Positions 11,511 to 23,667 of a stretch of 64,000 bases of DNA are shown here, one piece after another (position 1 is the stretch's first letter; each line of letters begins with the position of its first letter). Source of the stretch: Cricetomys ansorgei (lineage: Eukaryota > Chordata > Mammalia > Rodentia > Nesomyidae). A program made the translations under genes and the position numbers. The stretch spans positions 8,126,501-8,190,500 of the forward strand of contig JAMJFZ010003581.1 of assembly GCA_026225945.1 (NCBI GenBank). The letters are read 5' to 3'. Below the pieces are notes generated by a model. It was not told the origin of the DNA and did no database searches. It saw only the letters and a list, made by a program, of their open reading frames with translations.

Positions 11511-13606
11511 CCCCTCCCCACTCCCACCCCACAAAAAGAAAAGCACCTTCACCTGAACACAATAAAACCTTAGATCCTATGGTGGCTGAGAAGCCCCATA
11601 GCACAGCGTCCAGTGTGTTCCTCAAGCCAGAAATCAAACAAAGCTAAAAAACACTCCTCCATGTCTTGGAATAATAACTTCTTCCCTGGCATAGCCACCC
11701 AAGGAGTAGTTTTAATAGGAAGGTTTCCATCCTGGCATGCAAAACACAGTCAAGGACTGACCAGCTTGCTAGAGCCCTTTGGGTTCGTGTGCTGTAGGGC
11801 AAGTCTTCTATTCCTGAGTGTCCAGCCTTTCTTCATCTAAGAAAACATGGTTGCTACTTTAGCAAATGTGGTTCATCTCACTCCTACCCAGCCTCCCTGC
11901 CATTGGCTTATATTATAGCAAGTTTGGTCAGGTTGTTCCAAACAGCCTTGTTAGCTTGTTAACCAGTCAAGTTCAGAACCCACAGAATAATGGACATTTG
12001 TGTGTTTCCTTTTAAAATGTTGGGGTGTTTTTTAAAGGGTGATAGTTCAATTGTTAATATTTATTTTACTAATTAATCACGTTTTACCAACCCTTACATA
12101 TTTATGTCAAATATTATTCTTTGCAAAATGTAAAAATTCCTAGTTTTCCAATTATACAAGTAAATATTGACAAAGACTGTAGCGACTGTATTTACCCAAG
12201 GGAAAAAGGTAGATCTCCTGAAATCCCACCTCTTAGTGATAGCAGAGTTGTATCAATTCTATGCATAGCTATGTTTCCTTTGTCATGTTTCTGTGTTTGC
12301 AAAAATAGGCCATGCTTTTAATTTATCTTTTCCTTGTAATAATACCTTTCATTTACTTATGTACAAGTCTTTTCTGAGCTTGCATGATGTGCTTGCAAAG
12401 TGCAGGGACACGCCAAGAAAAATGGGGCCACACGATTCTACTGTGTGCATACTTCCAGAAATGAGACTTAATAAATATTATATAGATTTATAACTTATTC
12501 AGTCTAGTCTTCCATTTTTGGATGTCAAGATGATATTCATTGCATTTTCTCAAATATAAGGGAAACACGCATTGACTGTTGGTGAATCCAAGTTAAAATT
12601 ATCACTGCTAATAATAGTATTTGGTTGGTAATGCTAAGCCTTAAAATATGACATTATAAACAACGATATGATTCTTGGCAGAAGTTACAAAGATCTGTGA
12701 GGGTCCAGCAGTCTCCTGCTTGATGGATGACTAGAGACTCTGGAAGCATCTGAGTCTGTGCCTTTCTCTCTCTCTCTCTCTCAGTTCTCAAGGCTTCTCA
12801 GGGAAGGCTCTGATTCTAATTGAGCCCCTGCTGTCAATTTGGCTGCTGTTTCTTCTCAGCCCCTATTGTTGTGCCGTAATGTGCAAGGCTGAACTGGGAA
12901 TTCTGGAAGCATTTCTTTTGACCTCTAATAAGAGTGTTCTGTTCTTTGCCCAACAACCAGCAGGGCCACCTTCTTGCCATCTGTGTGCCCTGCATATAGT
13001 AGCATGGGGTGATGTCACAGGATCTGTTTGTTGGCGATTTCAGTATGAGGAAAATATAGCTCAGATGAACTCTAAAATCATAGCTGTAGCTGAGCTTGTA
13101 CAGACTATATCTTTGTTTTATGGGCAGAGATGCTGAGATATGGAGGTGAATGATTTGATAGAAGTTTCATGGTTAGTAGTAAAGCCAAAATAGCAGCTGG
13201 AACCTCTTGTTTCTCATCCCGTGCTCATCCCATGGAATCAGCAAGTCCAAGTTTGTGGTAGGATTATGTGGGCTTTTTGGAATGGGTCAAGGGACACCAT
13301 TGCTTTAGAGGGTGTCTTGGTGATTACCAATTAAAATGTCTTTCATACCAAGCTTTGTCAATTTCCCAAATATGGAGCATCTATTTCATTTTCTACTTTG
13401 TTAATCTGGGAGAGGCTTTCTGGATTGCATGGAATATGAGTAGTAGAATTCAGTGATTTTCCCCTTTATTTTATTATTTATTAGCATACATAATGATAGG
13501 TTTCCTTAAGGCATTTTCATACCTGTGTTTTAGTGTGTATGTGTTTTCTACCAGAATCTTTAGGTTGGAATGTCTCAGTGCATTAGTTTTGTAATTCTAG
13601 CCACAA

Positions 13607-13790
13607 TGGGTCTGGAGAGATTCTTCAGTTGTTGAGAGCACTTTGCTGCTTTTGCAGAGGATCTTCAGTTTAATTCCCAGTACCTACATGGTAACTCACA
13701 ACAATCTGTAACCTCCTCTTCCAGGAGAATCTGACGCCATCTTCTGGCCCCTCAGGCACTAGAAATACAACTGAGAAATCTCCTGGGACC
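13607..13790 (+). repeat. B2 SINE, diverged
   Basis: GGTCTGGAGAGATTCTTCAG through TTTAATTCCCAGTACCTACA to GCCATCTTCTGGCCCC. Confidence 0.8.
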
Positions 13791-14075
13791 ATGAGCCCAG
13801 TTTGTGAGAACTGATGTTTTCAGGCTGGGAGAAATCACTACAACATCCCCAAGATCACACAAGTGAGATGTGAGTTACAGTAGGAGGGAGCCAGTTGGAT
13901 TTTCCTCTATGTCATCAGGGACATGTATTTTAACTGTTTTCAGGGGATTACAACAATTACCAGTAACCCATCATTTTGTCATTACTAAAAAAGAAATATA
14001 TTCTAGGTATTTTTCACCAGTCTAAACTAGATAAATATAACAAAGCCTTAAGTTTATGGGCTGGATGTGTGATGA

Positions 14076-14405
14076 CCAGGCACCTGTGAGATGCCCTGGC
14101 ACCTGAGGAAGGTCCTGGTACCTGTAGATGCCTGGGTGACTACAGGAGGCCCTGGTGTTTGTGGGAGTTAGGGGGCCTGCAAAATGTCTGGGTATCCATG
14201 GGATGCCCTGGTGCCCACAGGAGGTCCTGATGCCTATGGGAGGTCCTACTGCCTGTGGGATGTTCTGATGCCTGCAGGATATCCAGATGCCTTCTTGAGG
14301 TCTTGGGGCCTGCAGGATGTTTTGGTGCTTGCAGGATATCAGGTGCTCTATGTCTGGGTGCCTGCCAGAGGCCTGGGTGCCTGCAGGTTTGGCAGTGAGG
14401 CCCAG
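14076..14405. repeat. 19-bp minisatellite
   Basis: Degenerate tandem units such as CTGATGCCTATGGGAGGTC, CTACTGCCTGTGGGATGTT, CTGATGCCTGCAGGATATC and TTGGTGCTTGCAGGATATC, each 19 bases, at least seven in strict succession around 14205-14345 with looser units on both sides. The long frames read across it are a by-product of the repeat. Confidence 0.9.
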
Positions 14406-14691
14406 CTTTGGGTTGAACATCATGCTTGGTCTCCGCTAGTATGGGCCAGGTGACTGTCCTTGATCAGAGAAGCCTGCTGACTCCAAAGTCCATGGTGATG
14501 CTTGTGATCCTTGTCTCCTGCTATATAAGCTAGTCTTAATCTTATTTGTTTTTATTTTTCTTTTTGCTTGAAGGCACAGGGTTATGAGGGTGGAACAGGG
14601 AGGCATGGGAAGAGGGTATCAGCAAAATACATTGTATAGAACTAAAATTATTAATGAAAATATTATAAAAAATAAAAATAAAATAAAGTTT

Positions 14692-14910
14692 AGGAGATAG
14701 AAAGATGGCTCAGCGGCTAACAGCACTGGCTGCTTTCGAAAGGACCCAGGTTCCAATCCCAGCAAACAAATAGCAGCTTACAGCCATCTGTAACTCTAGT
14801 TCAAGGAGATCTAACAACCCTCATCTGACCTCCATGGACACACACATGGTGCACAGACATACATGCACGGAAAACACTCATACATATAAAATATAACAGC
14901 AACAACAACA
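14692..14910 (+). repeat. B2-type SINE
   Basis: GGAGATAGAAAGATGGCTCA to GGTTCCAATCCCAGCAAACA and an A-rich tail. Confidence 0.8.
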
Positions 14911-14995
14911 ATAATACATTTATTCTTTTAAATAATACTTCATTTAGTGCTGTAATTTATTTCATTTGTTTGTTGGTTGGTTGATTGGTTGGTTG

Positions 14996-15135
14996 GTTTG
15001 AGACAGAGTCTCATTATGTAGTCCTGACTGGCCAGTAACTCATTATCTAGATTAGATCAGGCTACCTTTAAGTTCACAAAGATCTGTCTGCCTCAGCCAC
15101 CAAGAGTTCTGTGATTGAAGATGTGTGCCACTACC
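14996..15135 (-). repeat. B1 SINE, antisense
   Basis: TTTGAGACAGAGTCTCATTA to TGAAGATGTGTGCCACTACC, directly abutting the next, oppositely oriented B1. Confidence 0.85.
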
Positions 15136-15271
15136 AGGCGGCAGTGGTGCACGCCTTTAATCCCAGCACTTGGGAAGAAAAGACAGGTGGATCTCTGTGA
15201 GTTTGAGGCCAGCCTGATCTACAAAATGAGTTCCAGGGCAGCCGGGGCTATATAGAGAAACCCTGTCTAAA
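15136..15271 (+). repeat. B1 SINE
   Basis: AGGCGGCAGTGGTGCACGCC to GAGAAACCCTGTCTAA; its tail has grown into an (AAAG/AAGG)n array. With the preceding element it forms an inverted B1 pair. Confidence 0.92.
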
Positions 15272-15380
15272 AAAGAAAGAAAGATAGAAAGAAAGATAGA
15301 AAGAAAGAAAGAAAGAAAGGAAGGAAGGAAGGAAGGAAGGAAGGAAGGAAGGAAAGAAGGAAGAAAGAAAGAAGGAAGGT
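15272..15380. repeat. (GAAA)n/(GGAA)n tract
   Basis: Purine-only expansion of the preceding B1 tail. Confidence 0.95.
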
Positions 15381-15428
15381 GTGTGCCACTACACCCAGCC
15401 TGTGATATCCTTTTAAAACCATCTAAAG

Positions 15429-15650
15429 CAGTGGTTCTCAGCCTTCCTAATGCTATGACCTTTTGGTACAGTTCCTTGTGTTGTGGTGACTCCCAACCAT
15501 AAAACAATTTTTTTGCTACTTCATAACTATAATTTTGCTACTTTTATAAATCTTAGTGTAAATATCTGATATGCAGATGGTCTTAGGCAACCCCATTAAA
15601 AGGGCTGTTTGGGGTCTTAACCCCTAAGTTGAGAACTGCTGATCTAAAGG
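15429..15650 (+). mobile_element. URR1-like hAT DNA transposon copy
   Basis: A 220-base near-palindromic element with hAT-type ends: CAGTGGTTCTCAGCCTTCC at the left and AGTTGAGAACTGCTG at the right. No transposase. The family name is from memory. Confidence 0.75.
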
Positions 15651-15983
15651 TACAGTTTTGACTAAAATGTCAAATTACTGCTGTGAATACTAGACTTGCC
15701 CTAGTTTTATCTTTCTGTTTTGCCTTCATTTTACATTTTTCTAATTAATTTAGAAGAGTTTCTTAGAGTAAAGCTTTCAGAATGGAGCCTTGTAAGATAC
15801 AGACATGATACAACATTTTATAACTTCTATTTTTATTAAATGAACTCATGACACACATATTTTTCAGAACTTTTCATTGCAATCCCATTCTAATCTCAAT
15901 CTGATTAATTTTGGGCTGCAGGTGTAGATCAGTGGCAGGGTACATGTTTGCAAAGTGTAAAGCCATGGACTCACTCCCCACTA

Positions 15984-16188
15984 CTACACACACACACACA
16001 CACACACATACACAAACGCAGCCTTTGAAGGAGGAGGATTGTAGGAGGGTCCCAGAGTACACCACACACACACACACACACACACACACATCACACACAC
16101 ACATACACACACACCACACACACACACCACACACACACACAAACACAGCCTTTGAAGGAGGAGGATTGTAGGAGGGTCCCAGAGTACA

Positions 16189-16220
<32 letters not shown>

Positions 16221-16307
16221 CACACACACACATCACACACACACATACACACACACACAAACACAGCCTTTGAAGGAGGAGGATTGTAGGAGGGTCCCAG
16301 AGTACAC

Positions 16308-16352
<45 letters not shown>

Positions 16353-16522
16353 CACACACACACACATCACACACACACACGTCACACACACACATACACA
16401 CACACACATACATACCACACACACACACACCACACCCACACACCACACACACACACACCACACACACACAAACACAGCCTTTGAAGGAGGAAGAGGAGGA
16501 TTGTAGGGGGGGTCCCAGAGTG
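15984..16522. repeat. (CA)n array with a four-fold repeated 45-bp spacer
   Basis: Long CA runs are separated by four near-identical spacers starting CAGCCTTTGAAGGAGGAGGA at 16019, 16146, 16264 and 16475, that is, periods of 127, 118 and 211 bases. The fourth spacer has a six-base insertion (GAGGAA type). Confidence 0.95.
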
Positions 16523-17170
16523 AAACGCAAAAATTGTATGTTCTTTTTTTAACACATAATTTCAAAAATTCTTATTAAAATAAATTTCAAGGTACAAAAT
16601 ACTGGCCCTTGGATCTGTGGAGGATTGGTTCCGTCCCCCATCTCAGAATCAAAGAAAGCTAAAGTCTCTTATGTAAAATAGCACAGTGTCTGCAAATGAC
16701 CCCTGCTCATTCTCCTTTACATGACAAATCATCTCTAGTTACTTATAATAGTTAATGCAATGTAAATGGTAGGTAAATATCATGTTGCATTGCTTAAAAA
16801 AAAAACAGGAAAAATGTTATATACTCAATAAAGATATGATTAAGATATTTTAAATTCATAATGACTGGACTCTGAGGGGCAATGTGATGAAGAGGCTGGT
16901 ATAAGTGTGAATATGTTATTAGAGTTTGGGGCAAAAAAGGCTCAGCTCCAGGAGTCCTAACTGATTAAATACTATCACCCCATTTCAATGTGCCTATCAA
17001 AGAGATGATTGGTAAAAGGCAGATAAAGAAGATTTAACCAATGTGGCCAGACTGGGAAACACAGAAAAAGGTGTTCGGTGATCTCAAGTCTGCCTTGATG
17101 CCCACAGGAGCTTTGGATTAAGATTCAATCAGGGAACAAGAGCTGTGTATAACTAAACAGTCTAGGTAAA

Positions 17171-17400
17171 CTGGTCTGGTTGACCATTATTTGGTTCTAC
17201 CAGGTAGTTTGAAGAAATCCTTTTATCTTGAAGAGATAAGGCATTTCTAAAAGATGATCTTCCCTGCTTAGGTCTGCAAAATTCTGCTGTTCCTGTAATC
17301 CAAGGTGACTGAGGGTTTAGGACAATCACTGGACACCTGAAGGAGTCTTTCAGGAGCCTAGGACAGCACACTCTGAAAGCTGGTAGTAAACACCTGAAGG
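17171..17400. repeat. Unclassified interspersed repeat, copy 1
   Basis: It shares ordered blocks with 20541-20800: TGGTCTGGTTGACCAT, GAAGAAATCCTT, CCAAGGTGACTGAGGGTT and GCACACTCTGAAAG. Family not identified; LTR- or ERV-derived sequence is possible. Flanking bases 16523-17170 and 17401-17990 show no gene. Confidence 0.5.
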
Positions 17401-17994
17401 GGATAGAGGCAAGCCGGAGGCAGATGTGCCCATCTGTTATCCTGCATTTAGTTCCCTTGTGGGCCAGCTAAGAGCTGAATTGTCAAGGCTTTTCAGCTAA
17501 AGTAGCTCCTAAGTGCCTGTCATACTAGGTGGTGGCTTCTTTATTCCAAATATTACCGGAACTTTAATGTGCATATTTTATCTTTTCGGAGTACCATCGA
17601 CTTCTGCCCACTATACTATTATTTATTACCTTCCTGAGAAGTGGCTAGAGAGGAAGTCACCTTTTCTTCTCTACCCTTTTAGCTGTCACACGGAGTAGTT
17701 TAATATCTTGAGCATGGGCATGTAGTTAATTGCGTGCAACAAACACGGACAGCCCGGCTTCCTGACTCCCGACCCCTTCGTTCTTTTTTCCTCCTTTAAG
17801 ATCTGTTCAGTAAATAACTATTAAGTGTCTTCTATACGCTAGATCCTATTTTAAATATGAAGACTTCTGTAAGAAACAATCCCTACCTTGCACTATCTGG
17901 AGGCTAATGGAGAAGTGAGAAGAGTGCAGATCATGGTTCAGGAGAGAAACGAGCAGAGAAAGGCAGAGCCAGAAACTACAGGAGTTCCTAGTGA

Positions 17995-18435
17995 TGGCTA
18001 TTCTTGGTTGTCAACTCTACACACCTGCTGGGAACAGGGAACTTCAGTTGAAGAATTGACTTCTCCACCAAATTGGACTATGGACATGTCTATGGGACAT
18101 TTTCTTGGTTACTAATGGATGTGAAAAGGCCCAGCCCACTGCGGGTAATGCCTTTTCTAGGCATTTGGGCATGGGCTTTATAAGAAGTGTAGCTGAATGA
18201 GTCTGGAAGCAAGCCAGTAAACAGCACCCCTCCATGTAAACAGTACCTCTCCATGGATTCTGCATCAGTTCCTGCCTCCAGGTTCCTGCTCTGTTTGAGT
18301 TCCTGTCCTGACTTCCTTCTGTAATGAACATCGATATGGAAAGCATAAGCCAAATATACCCTTTCCTCCCCAGCTTGCTTTTTGGTCATGGTGTTTCACT
18401 GAAGCAGTAGAAACCCTAAGTAAGCTAATAGACAA
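17995..18435 (+). mobile_element. Rodent LTR fragment (MaLR-like, family uncertain)
   Basis: GGTTGTCAACTCTACACACC through AAGCCAGTAAACAGCACCCC to GCAGTAGAAACCCTAAGTAA. The end resembles MT/ORR1-class LTR termini. The same family in reverse occurs at 38694, 47165 and 52146. Confidence 0.6.
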
Positions 18436-19299
18436 TGCCACAACTTAGGGATGGCATTAAGAATAGCTTTCTCTTTCAGAGTGAGCTGGTTGGAAGGCAC
18501 TAAGGTTGCAAACATGAGAGTGCTGGACACTCTAGAAGGAACATTTGGTGCTCTGATCCTGGCTCCAGGCCGTAGGCATTGCCTGGGGGTATGGGTTCAG
18601 GAAGAAAAAAGGTACACTGTGTAGATGGTCAGATGACAAAGGACCAGTTTGAGAGGCAAGGCATAGTTTGTATTGTAAACAAGTGGGCATTTGAGGGTGA
18701 GAACATAGAGTTTCCTTTTAAACTATCACCGAGAAGTGGTTGCAGACCATATTGAAGATTGAGGGTGTGAGGCAGGGGAGTTTTACCAACAGAAGAAAGG
18801 ATACTTAAGGGACTGATGCTGCTATAATGGAAGTTATTGTTGGAGTTGTGAACTAAAGAGAAGAAGCAGAAATGGAAAGAGCAAATGGATTCCAGAAATG
18901 GTGCATTAAAACCATTAGGCCTGGATGTCCTGAGATGTAGGGGCAGGAACACAACTGGACTGAAGATGTTTGAAGATGTTGACTTTGAAGTATCTATGTG
19001 ACATTAAGTAGAGCACTAGAACCCCTAGATGCAGAAATCTCAATCTCAGGGACAGTCTGGTCAGAGGAACATTTGGCAATCTTCTGGTATAGACAATAGC
19101 CCAAGTTAAGGGCCTGGGAGAAGAATCTGAGTGAGGAGGGAGATGGACGTGTGCGGGTTCTCGGGTCCACCATAGTTGACAGGGATGCTGAGAGAAGGAA
19201 ACAGTGTCAGGGCTGGAGAAGAGAGTGACAGTGAGAATCTTTCATACTCAGTGCAGATAAGCGTTGGAATTAGCTAGAAGGAGAAAGAACTGCTTCTTT

Positions 19300-19440
19300 C
19301 TTGTGTTTTCTTCTGTTGTTTTGTTTGTTTGCTTTCTTGAGACAACTCCTCAGAACGTAGCCTAGTCTGTCCTTGAACTTTCAATCCTCCTGCTTTCCAA
19401 GTGCTACCTGGGACTATAGACTGCTCCATCCTTCCTGGCA
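19300..19440 (-). repeat. B1 SINE, antisense, diverged
   Basis: TTCTTGAGACAACTCCTCAG to CCAAGTGCTACCTGGGACTA. Bases 18436-19299 and 19441-20540 around it contain nothing I can name. Confidence 0.6.
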
Positions 19441-20540
19441 CGATCCCCATTTCCCTTCTATAATATTGAACCTCATCTCTGACTGATGTCACTGCATTTA
19501 CCTGGTTCCCTTTCTTACTCCTTCCAAATGGACCTTCTGCAAAGAAGCCACACTACTCCAAAGCTCATATTTTGGTCATTTGTAGCCTCCAAGACCTAAT
19601 ACGAATCCATTTTCCTCATGGTTGGTCTAGAATAGTCTGTTCCATAGAGATTTGTTTGTGCTTTATTCCACTTTACACTTGATTTGGGGCTAACTAGTGA
19701 TTTGGGTTAAAGAATTGTCTCTTTAGAATAAGTTTTTTGAGGAAAGCAGTCTTGTTTGAATCTTCTTCCCTGGCCTTTGGAGTCTAGAGTAGGTTACCGA
19801 GTAGATCCTCGTTGCTCTAAAGATGTTTCTGGTTGACCAAATGACTGACTTGGGCTGATCTATTTGAGGAGGATTCTTAAGGATTGAACTTGCAGCTGTC
19901 CAGGGGGAGAGCGGTGGTGGAGTTAACCTATGTATGCAAGAGACATCATTCTGAAGTGGCACCTTGGTTAGCTGCTACCCACAGCATAGGAAGGAGTATC
20001 TAAAGGGAGAAGCCAGGAGTGAGGGACAGGTCCTTACAGCCACTAGGAATGCTGAAAGCGGTGTGCCTGTATCCATATTGAGATTTCAATATTCACTTTC
20101 TCCCAAAATGGGTTCAAACTTTACAACTGTCCCTTTGAAGCCTCTTTCTATGTGCACTGTCCACTCTGGTTCGATGAAATAAAGACCATCTGGGTAGGAT
20201 ACCGAGATCCCACAAGATGCCGTCTTGGGAATTTAGTGTTGATAAGAGACTTTAACCTATTGCCATCATTTTGTAACTGGAGTTTAAGGGCTAAAGTACC
20301 AGCTCCAGGATCCACAAGGAGTTTACGTTTAGCCACCTATCCTGGTATTTCAAGGGTCAAGTAATGGTGAAGTGAGAGAGATTGAATTTACTCAACACAT
20401 TGGGAAGAGGAACAGACAAATGAATCTGGTGACTCCTGAACTGGTCTTCAAGGCACTGACATGAGATTTAGGTTTGAACAGACGAAGGACTGAGGCAGAA
20501 TGGCGAGAGGTATTTGTAATCAAGCGGTCCTGGTTCGGGT

Positions 20541-20800
20541 GTGGTCTGGTTGATCATAGTCTCACTTCTGGGTCTTTGAGATGGTCTGAAGAAGTCCTTG
20601 TTTCTTGAAGGATTGGTCTAGTTTTAGATGTAATAAGATGGTTTGTTATATCGTGGATAATTCCTTTGGGTTGAGGGGGTGATCAGTCCCATGAAGTTCT
20701 TTTGGCCTGGAATCTAAGGTGACTGCAGGTTCAGGACAATGACTTATCTCTGACTTCAATCTTGAAAGAAGATGAGACAGAATAGGTAGGCAGACACTCT
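20541..20800. repeat. Unclassified interspersed repeat, copy 2
   Basis: Related to 17171-17400 over several ordered blocks (TGGTCTGGTTGATCAT, GAAGAAGTCCTT, CTAAGGTGACTGCAGGTT). Confidence 0.5.
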
Positions 20801-20935
20801 GAGTGATTAATGTGCTTATACAGACCCAGGCAGGAGACTGTCCCAATGTATAAATGGCAGATCTAACATGAAAGCAGCAATGTCAGCCTTTCATCTTGCA
20901 ATTAGTTTCTTAGTAGGCCCAAATGAGGGGTCAGT

Positions 20936-20937
<2 letters not shown>

Positions 20938-20971
<34 letters not shown>
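20938..20971. repeat. Long poly(T) run
   Basis: About 34 uninterrupted T; probably the tail of an antisense retroelement. Bases 20972-21808 after it are AT-rich with possible LTR character (CTATACCCGGGCAGCTAGG) but no clear assignment. Confidence 0.9.
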
Positions 20972-20973
<2 letters not shown>

Positions 20974-21807
20974 CAAAACAGCATTTAGTGCCCGTTATGA
21001 TTGTGGTTTCGTTGGTTACTCTCAAAGGGAGAATATCTTATCAAGTGAAGAAGTAATTACTAAGAACAGAGAAGTAGCACCCTGTCTTCCTGACAGGTTT
21101 AGAATTTTATACCCCTGAACTCCCAAAGGAAAAAGTAAGCCTTTCCTGTTAAAATAACATTTCGTTCGCTTATTGGGAGTCCATCGTTGAAATTTCCAAT
21201 GTTCTTTATTAATCACAAACCATGTCAAATCTCAGGGAATTCTATACCCGGGCAGCTAGGCAGAGTCTTCATCTTTCTATCCCCAAAAAACCACACCTTT
21301 CCTCCTGCCTTAGCCCTTTTAACTTTTTCTCCCACCCCTTCTATCTTTTAGGCCTTTATTACAACACAATGATACTAGGCTGGGGGTGATCAGAGTCTTT
21401 GCTCGTGATCTCCTTGTGACCTCCTCGTGACCTGCTTGTGACCGGTCACCTTCAATTGTCTATCTGTTCAGATCCCAAGGCTAGCACAAGGGTGTGACTA
21501 GGTAGGAAGCATAGGGCTGCAAGGCATCTGGCTTCCCAGCTACAAGGTATCAAAACCAAAACAGCACACAATAATAAAATATCCCACAACACTTTCCCAT
21601 CCTTAGAAAGAGGACTAGATCTTTGTGACCCCTGAACTGCTGGGCCTGATAAGGAATTGTGCTGTGGATTGGAGGCAATAGTGACTTTATTCCTGAATTA
21701 CCAGGATCCACTCTCAGGTTACGCAACCTAGAGGGATTTTAGGGGGATTCAAAGACTGGGGTAGCTGTATTTTAAACATCTAATTTGCAAAGAAAATAGT
21801 AATTCTG

Positions 21808-21808
<1 letters not shown>

Positions 21809-21854
<46 letters not shown>
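21809..21854. repeat. (TG)n microsatellite
   Basis: About 22 dinucleotide units. Bases 21855-22409 after it show no gene. Confidence 0.97.
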
Positions 21855-22409
21855 GCTTTGAAGTTAAAGTTCATATTCCTTTTGTCTTACCCTTTTCTGC
21901 TCCCTAGTTCCATAAACTTCTTCCTAGTTTATTTTCTGTGAGAGCAACGTAGAAATTACTCAGCCTCAGTTGACATTCAACGTAAGGAACTGTAATGACT
22001 CAGTAGCCATAGCTGTTTGACGACCAGCAAGAGGGCAACATCACATTCTGTCTTCTCTCTCAGACTAGATCGACAGCCATTAGCTCCCAGGGCTGAATTC
22101 TGCTCTGTTGCATTCATTAACCAGACACTGAAGTTTTAGTTTTTAGAAATTCTGTTGTCATTGGGTCATAGGAACCTCTGTGATAGACATCCTATCCCAA
22201 AGGATAGGGAGATAAGAACTATAAGCGTGTGCAGTAGCATATCCTTTAATTCTGGGTATAGAACAGTGTGTGTAGGTATGGGTACCTCAGCCCGATGGAC
22301 ATGCCTTTATATCAATGATACCCAGATGGAGCCTACTGAGAAGTGTCTATTTGTGAAGCTCCATGGCCTCAGTATCTCACAGCAACACAACTAGAATGGC
22401 AATGATGTC

Positions 22410-22600
22410 ATTTCTTTCTTTTTAAGATTTAGTTTTATTTATGCATATGTGCAGGTACCACATAGGCCAGAAGAGGGCACCCCTAGAACTGGTGTTATAG
22501 GTAGTTATGGGCTGCCTGAAGTGGGTACTGGGAGCCACTTGCGGTTCCTCTGCAACAGTAGCACGCTCTTACATGCTAGCCGTCTCTCCAGTCCCTCGTC
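22410..22600 (-). repeat. B2-type SINE, antisense, carrying a CTCF-like core
   Basis: A reverse B2 (ending CGTCTCTCCAGTCCC) that contains CCAGAAGAGGGCA at 22467-22479, the CTCF-like core known in this SINE. Confidence 0.75.
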
Positions 22601-22849
22601 TCATTTTCTTACCTGCTTCACAGGAGAGATTACAGAAGTTTGTGTGTGAACAACAGAGTTCCACGGAGCCCAGCATCCCCATATAAGATGTTACATGTTG
22701 CTAACAGCAGCGAGACATGTTCAAAAGTCATCCTACGTCCCAGGCTCATTCCTGTAGACGCCCCTATAAGCTTAGTAGCAGAAGCCCAGGCACTGTGATC
22801 TCTCTGCTGTCCTGACAGTGGAGACACTAAGTAGCTTTTGCTTTTGCTT

Positions 22850-22962
22850 TTTCCTTTCCTTTTTCTTCTTCTTTTCCCTTTCTTTCTCTCTTTCTCTCTC
22901 TCTCTTCCTTCCTTTCTTCTTCCTTCCTTCCTTCCTTCCTTCCTTCCTTCCTTCCTTCCTTC

Positions 22963-23017
<55 letters not shown>

Positions 23018-23033
23018 TTTCTTTCTTCTTTTT
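22850..23033. repeat. (CTTT)n/(CCTT)n polypyrimidine tract
   Basis: About 185 bases of pyrimidine on the + strand; overlapping open frames are repeat artefacts. Bases 23034-23565 after it appear unique. Confidence 0.97.
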
Positions 23034-23565
23034 TACATGAATGGAGGTATCCTGATAATTACTTTCCTCTATACTGTCTTTTTCTGTGTTTCTCTTGGTA
23101 GTTGATTCTGTAATTCCTATTGTTCTTCCCTCCCCCCACCGCCCTTGGTGCTTTCTATGTTAAGCCTCAGTTCAGAGCCTATTCCTGGCAAGACACTACT
23201 GGGCACTGGCTAAGTGAATGTCTCAGCACAGGGTGACTGACAGGTGCTACAATAGAACAAGACTCACAAATCATTCTTGTGTCTCCAATAAGTTATGGTA
23301 ATAACAATGCCTAAAGAGTTTCGGATTTCAGCCCAAGCATTTTGTTAAATACTTCAAAGGTTTTGTGTCTTGTAGGTCTTACTTCAGTATACGACACAGC
23401 TTCTCATCAACTGTTTCACAGAGAAGAGATTGCAGGCTAGCATCAGATGACTTGTGAACAGCCGTCCTCAGGACAAACTCAGGTCTCTCTGATGCCTCTG
23501 TCATCCAGTGGAGTTCACTGAGTTTTCTCGGCTCGTGTCTAAACAAAAGTTCTTTGAGTTGCAGA

Positions 23566-23662
23566 ACGTGGTGAAATCCCATACGGGGGAAGCTGAAGTA
23601 GAGCTTCATGTGTTCAAGGGCTAGCCTGGCTTACAAAACACAACCCTGTCTAAAAAATTAAA
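23566..23662 (+). repeat. B1 fragment
   Basis: GTTCAAGGGCTAGCCTGGCT and CACAACCCTGTCTAAAAAA. Confidence 0.65.
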
Positions 23663-23667
23663 AGAGT

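Noticed and set aside
14022..14423. 133-codon minus-strand frame
   Set aside because: It lies across the 19-bp minisatellite, and the repeated peptide pattern tracks the DNA repeat.
15874..16565. Long Cys/Val and Thr/His open frames of up to 218 codons
   Set aside because: They are translations of the (CA)n/(TG)n array and have no independent coding evidence.
22021..22040. CTCF-like CCAGCAAGAGGGCA
   Set aside because: An extra base between the CCAGC and AGAGGGC halves disrupts the core spacing.
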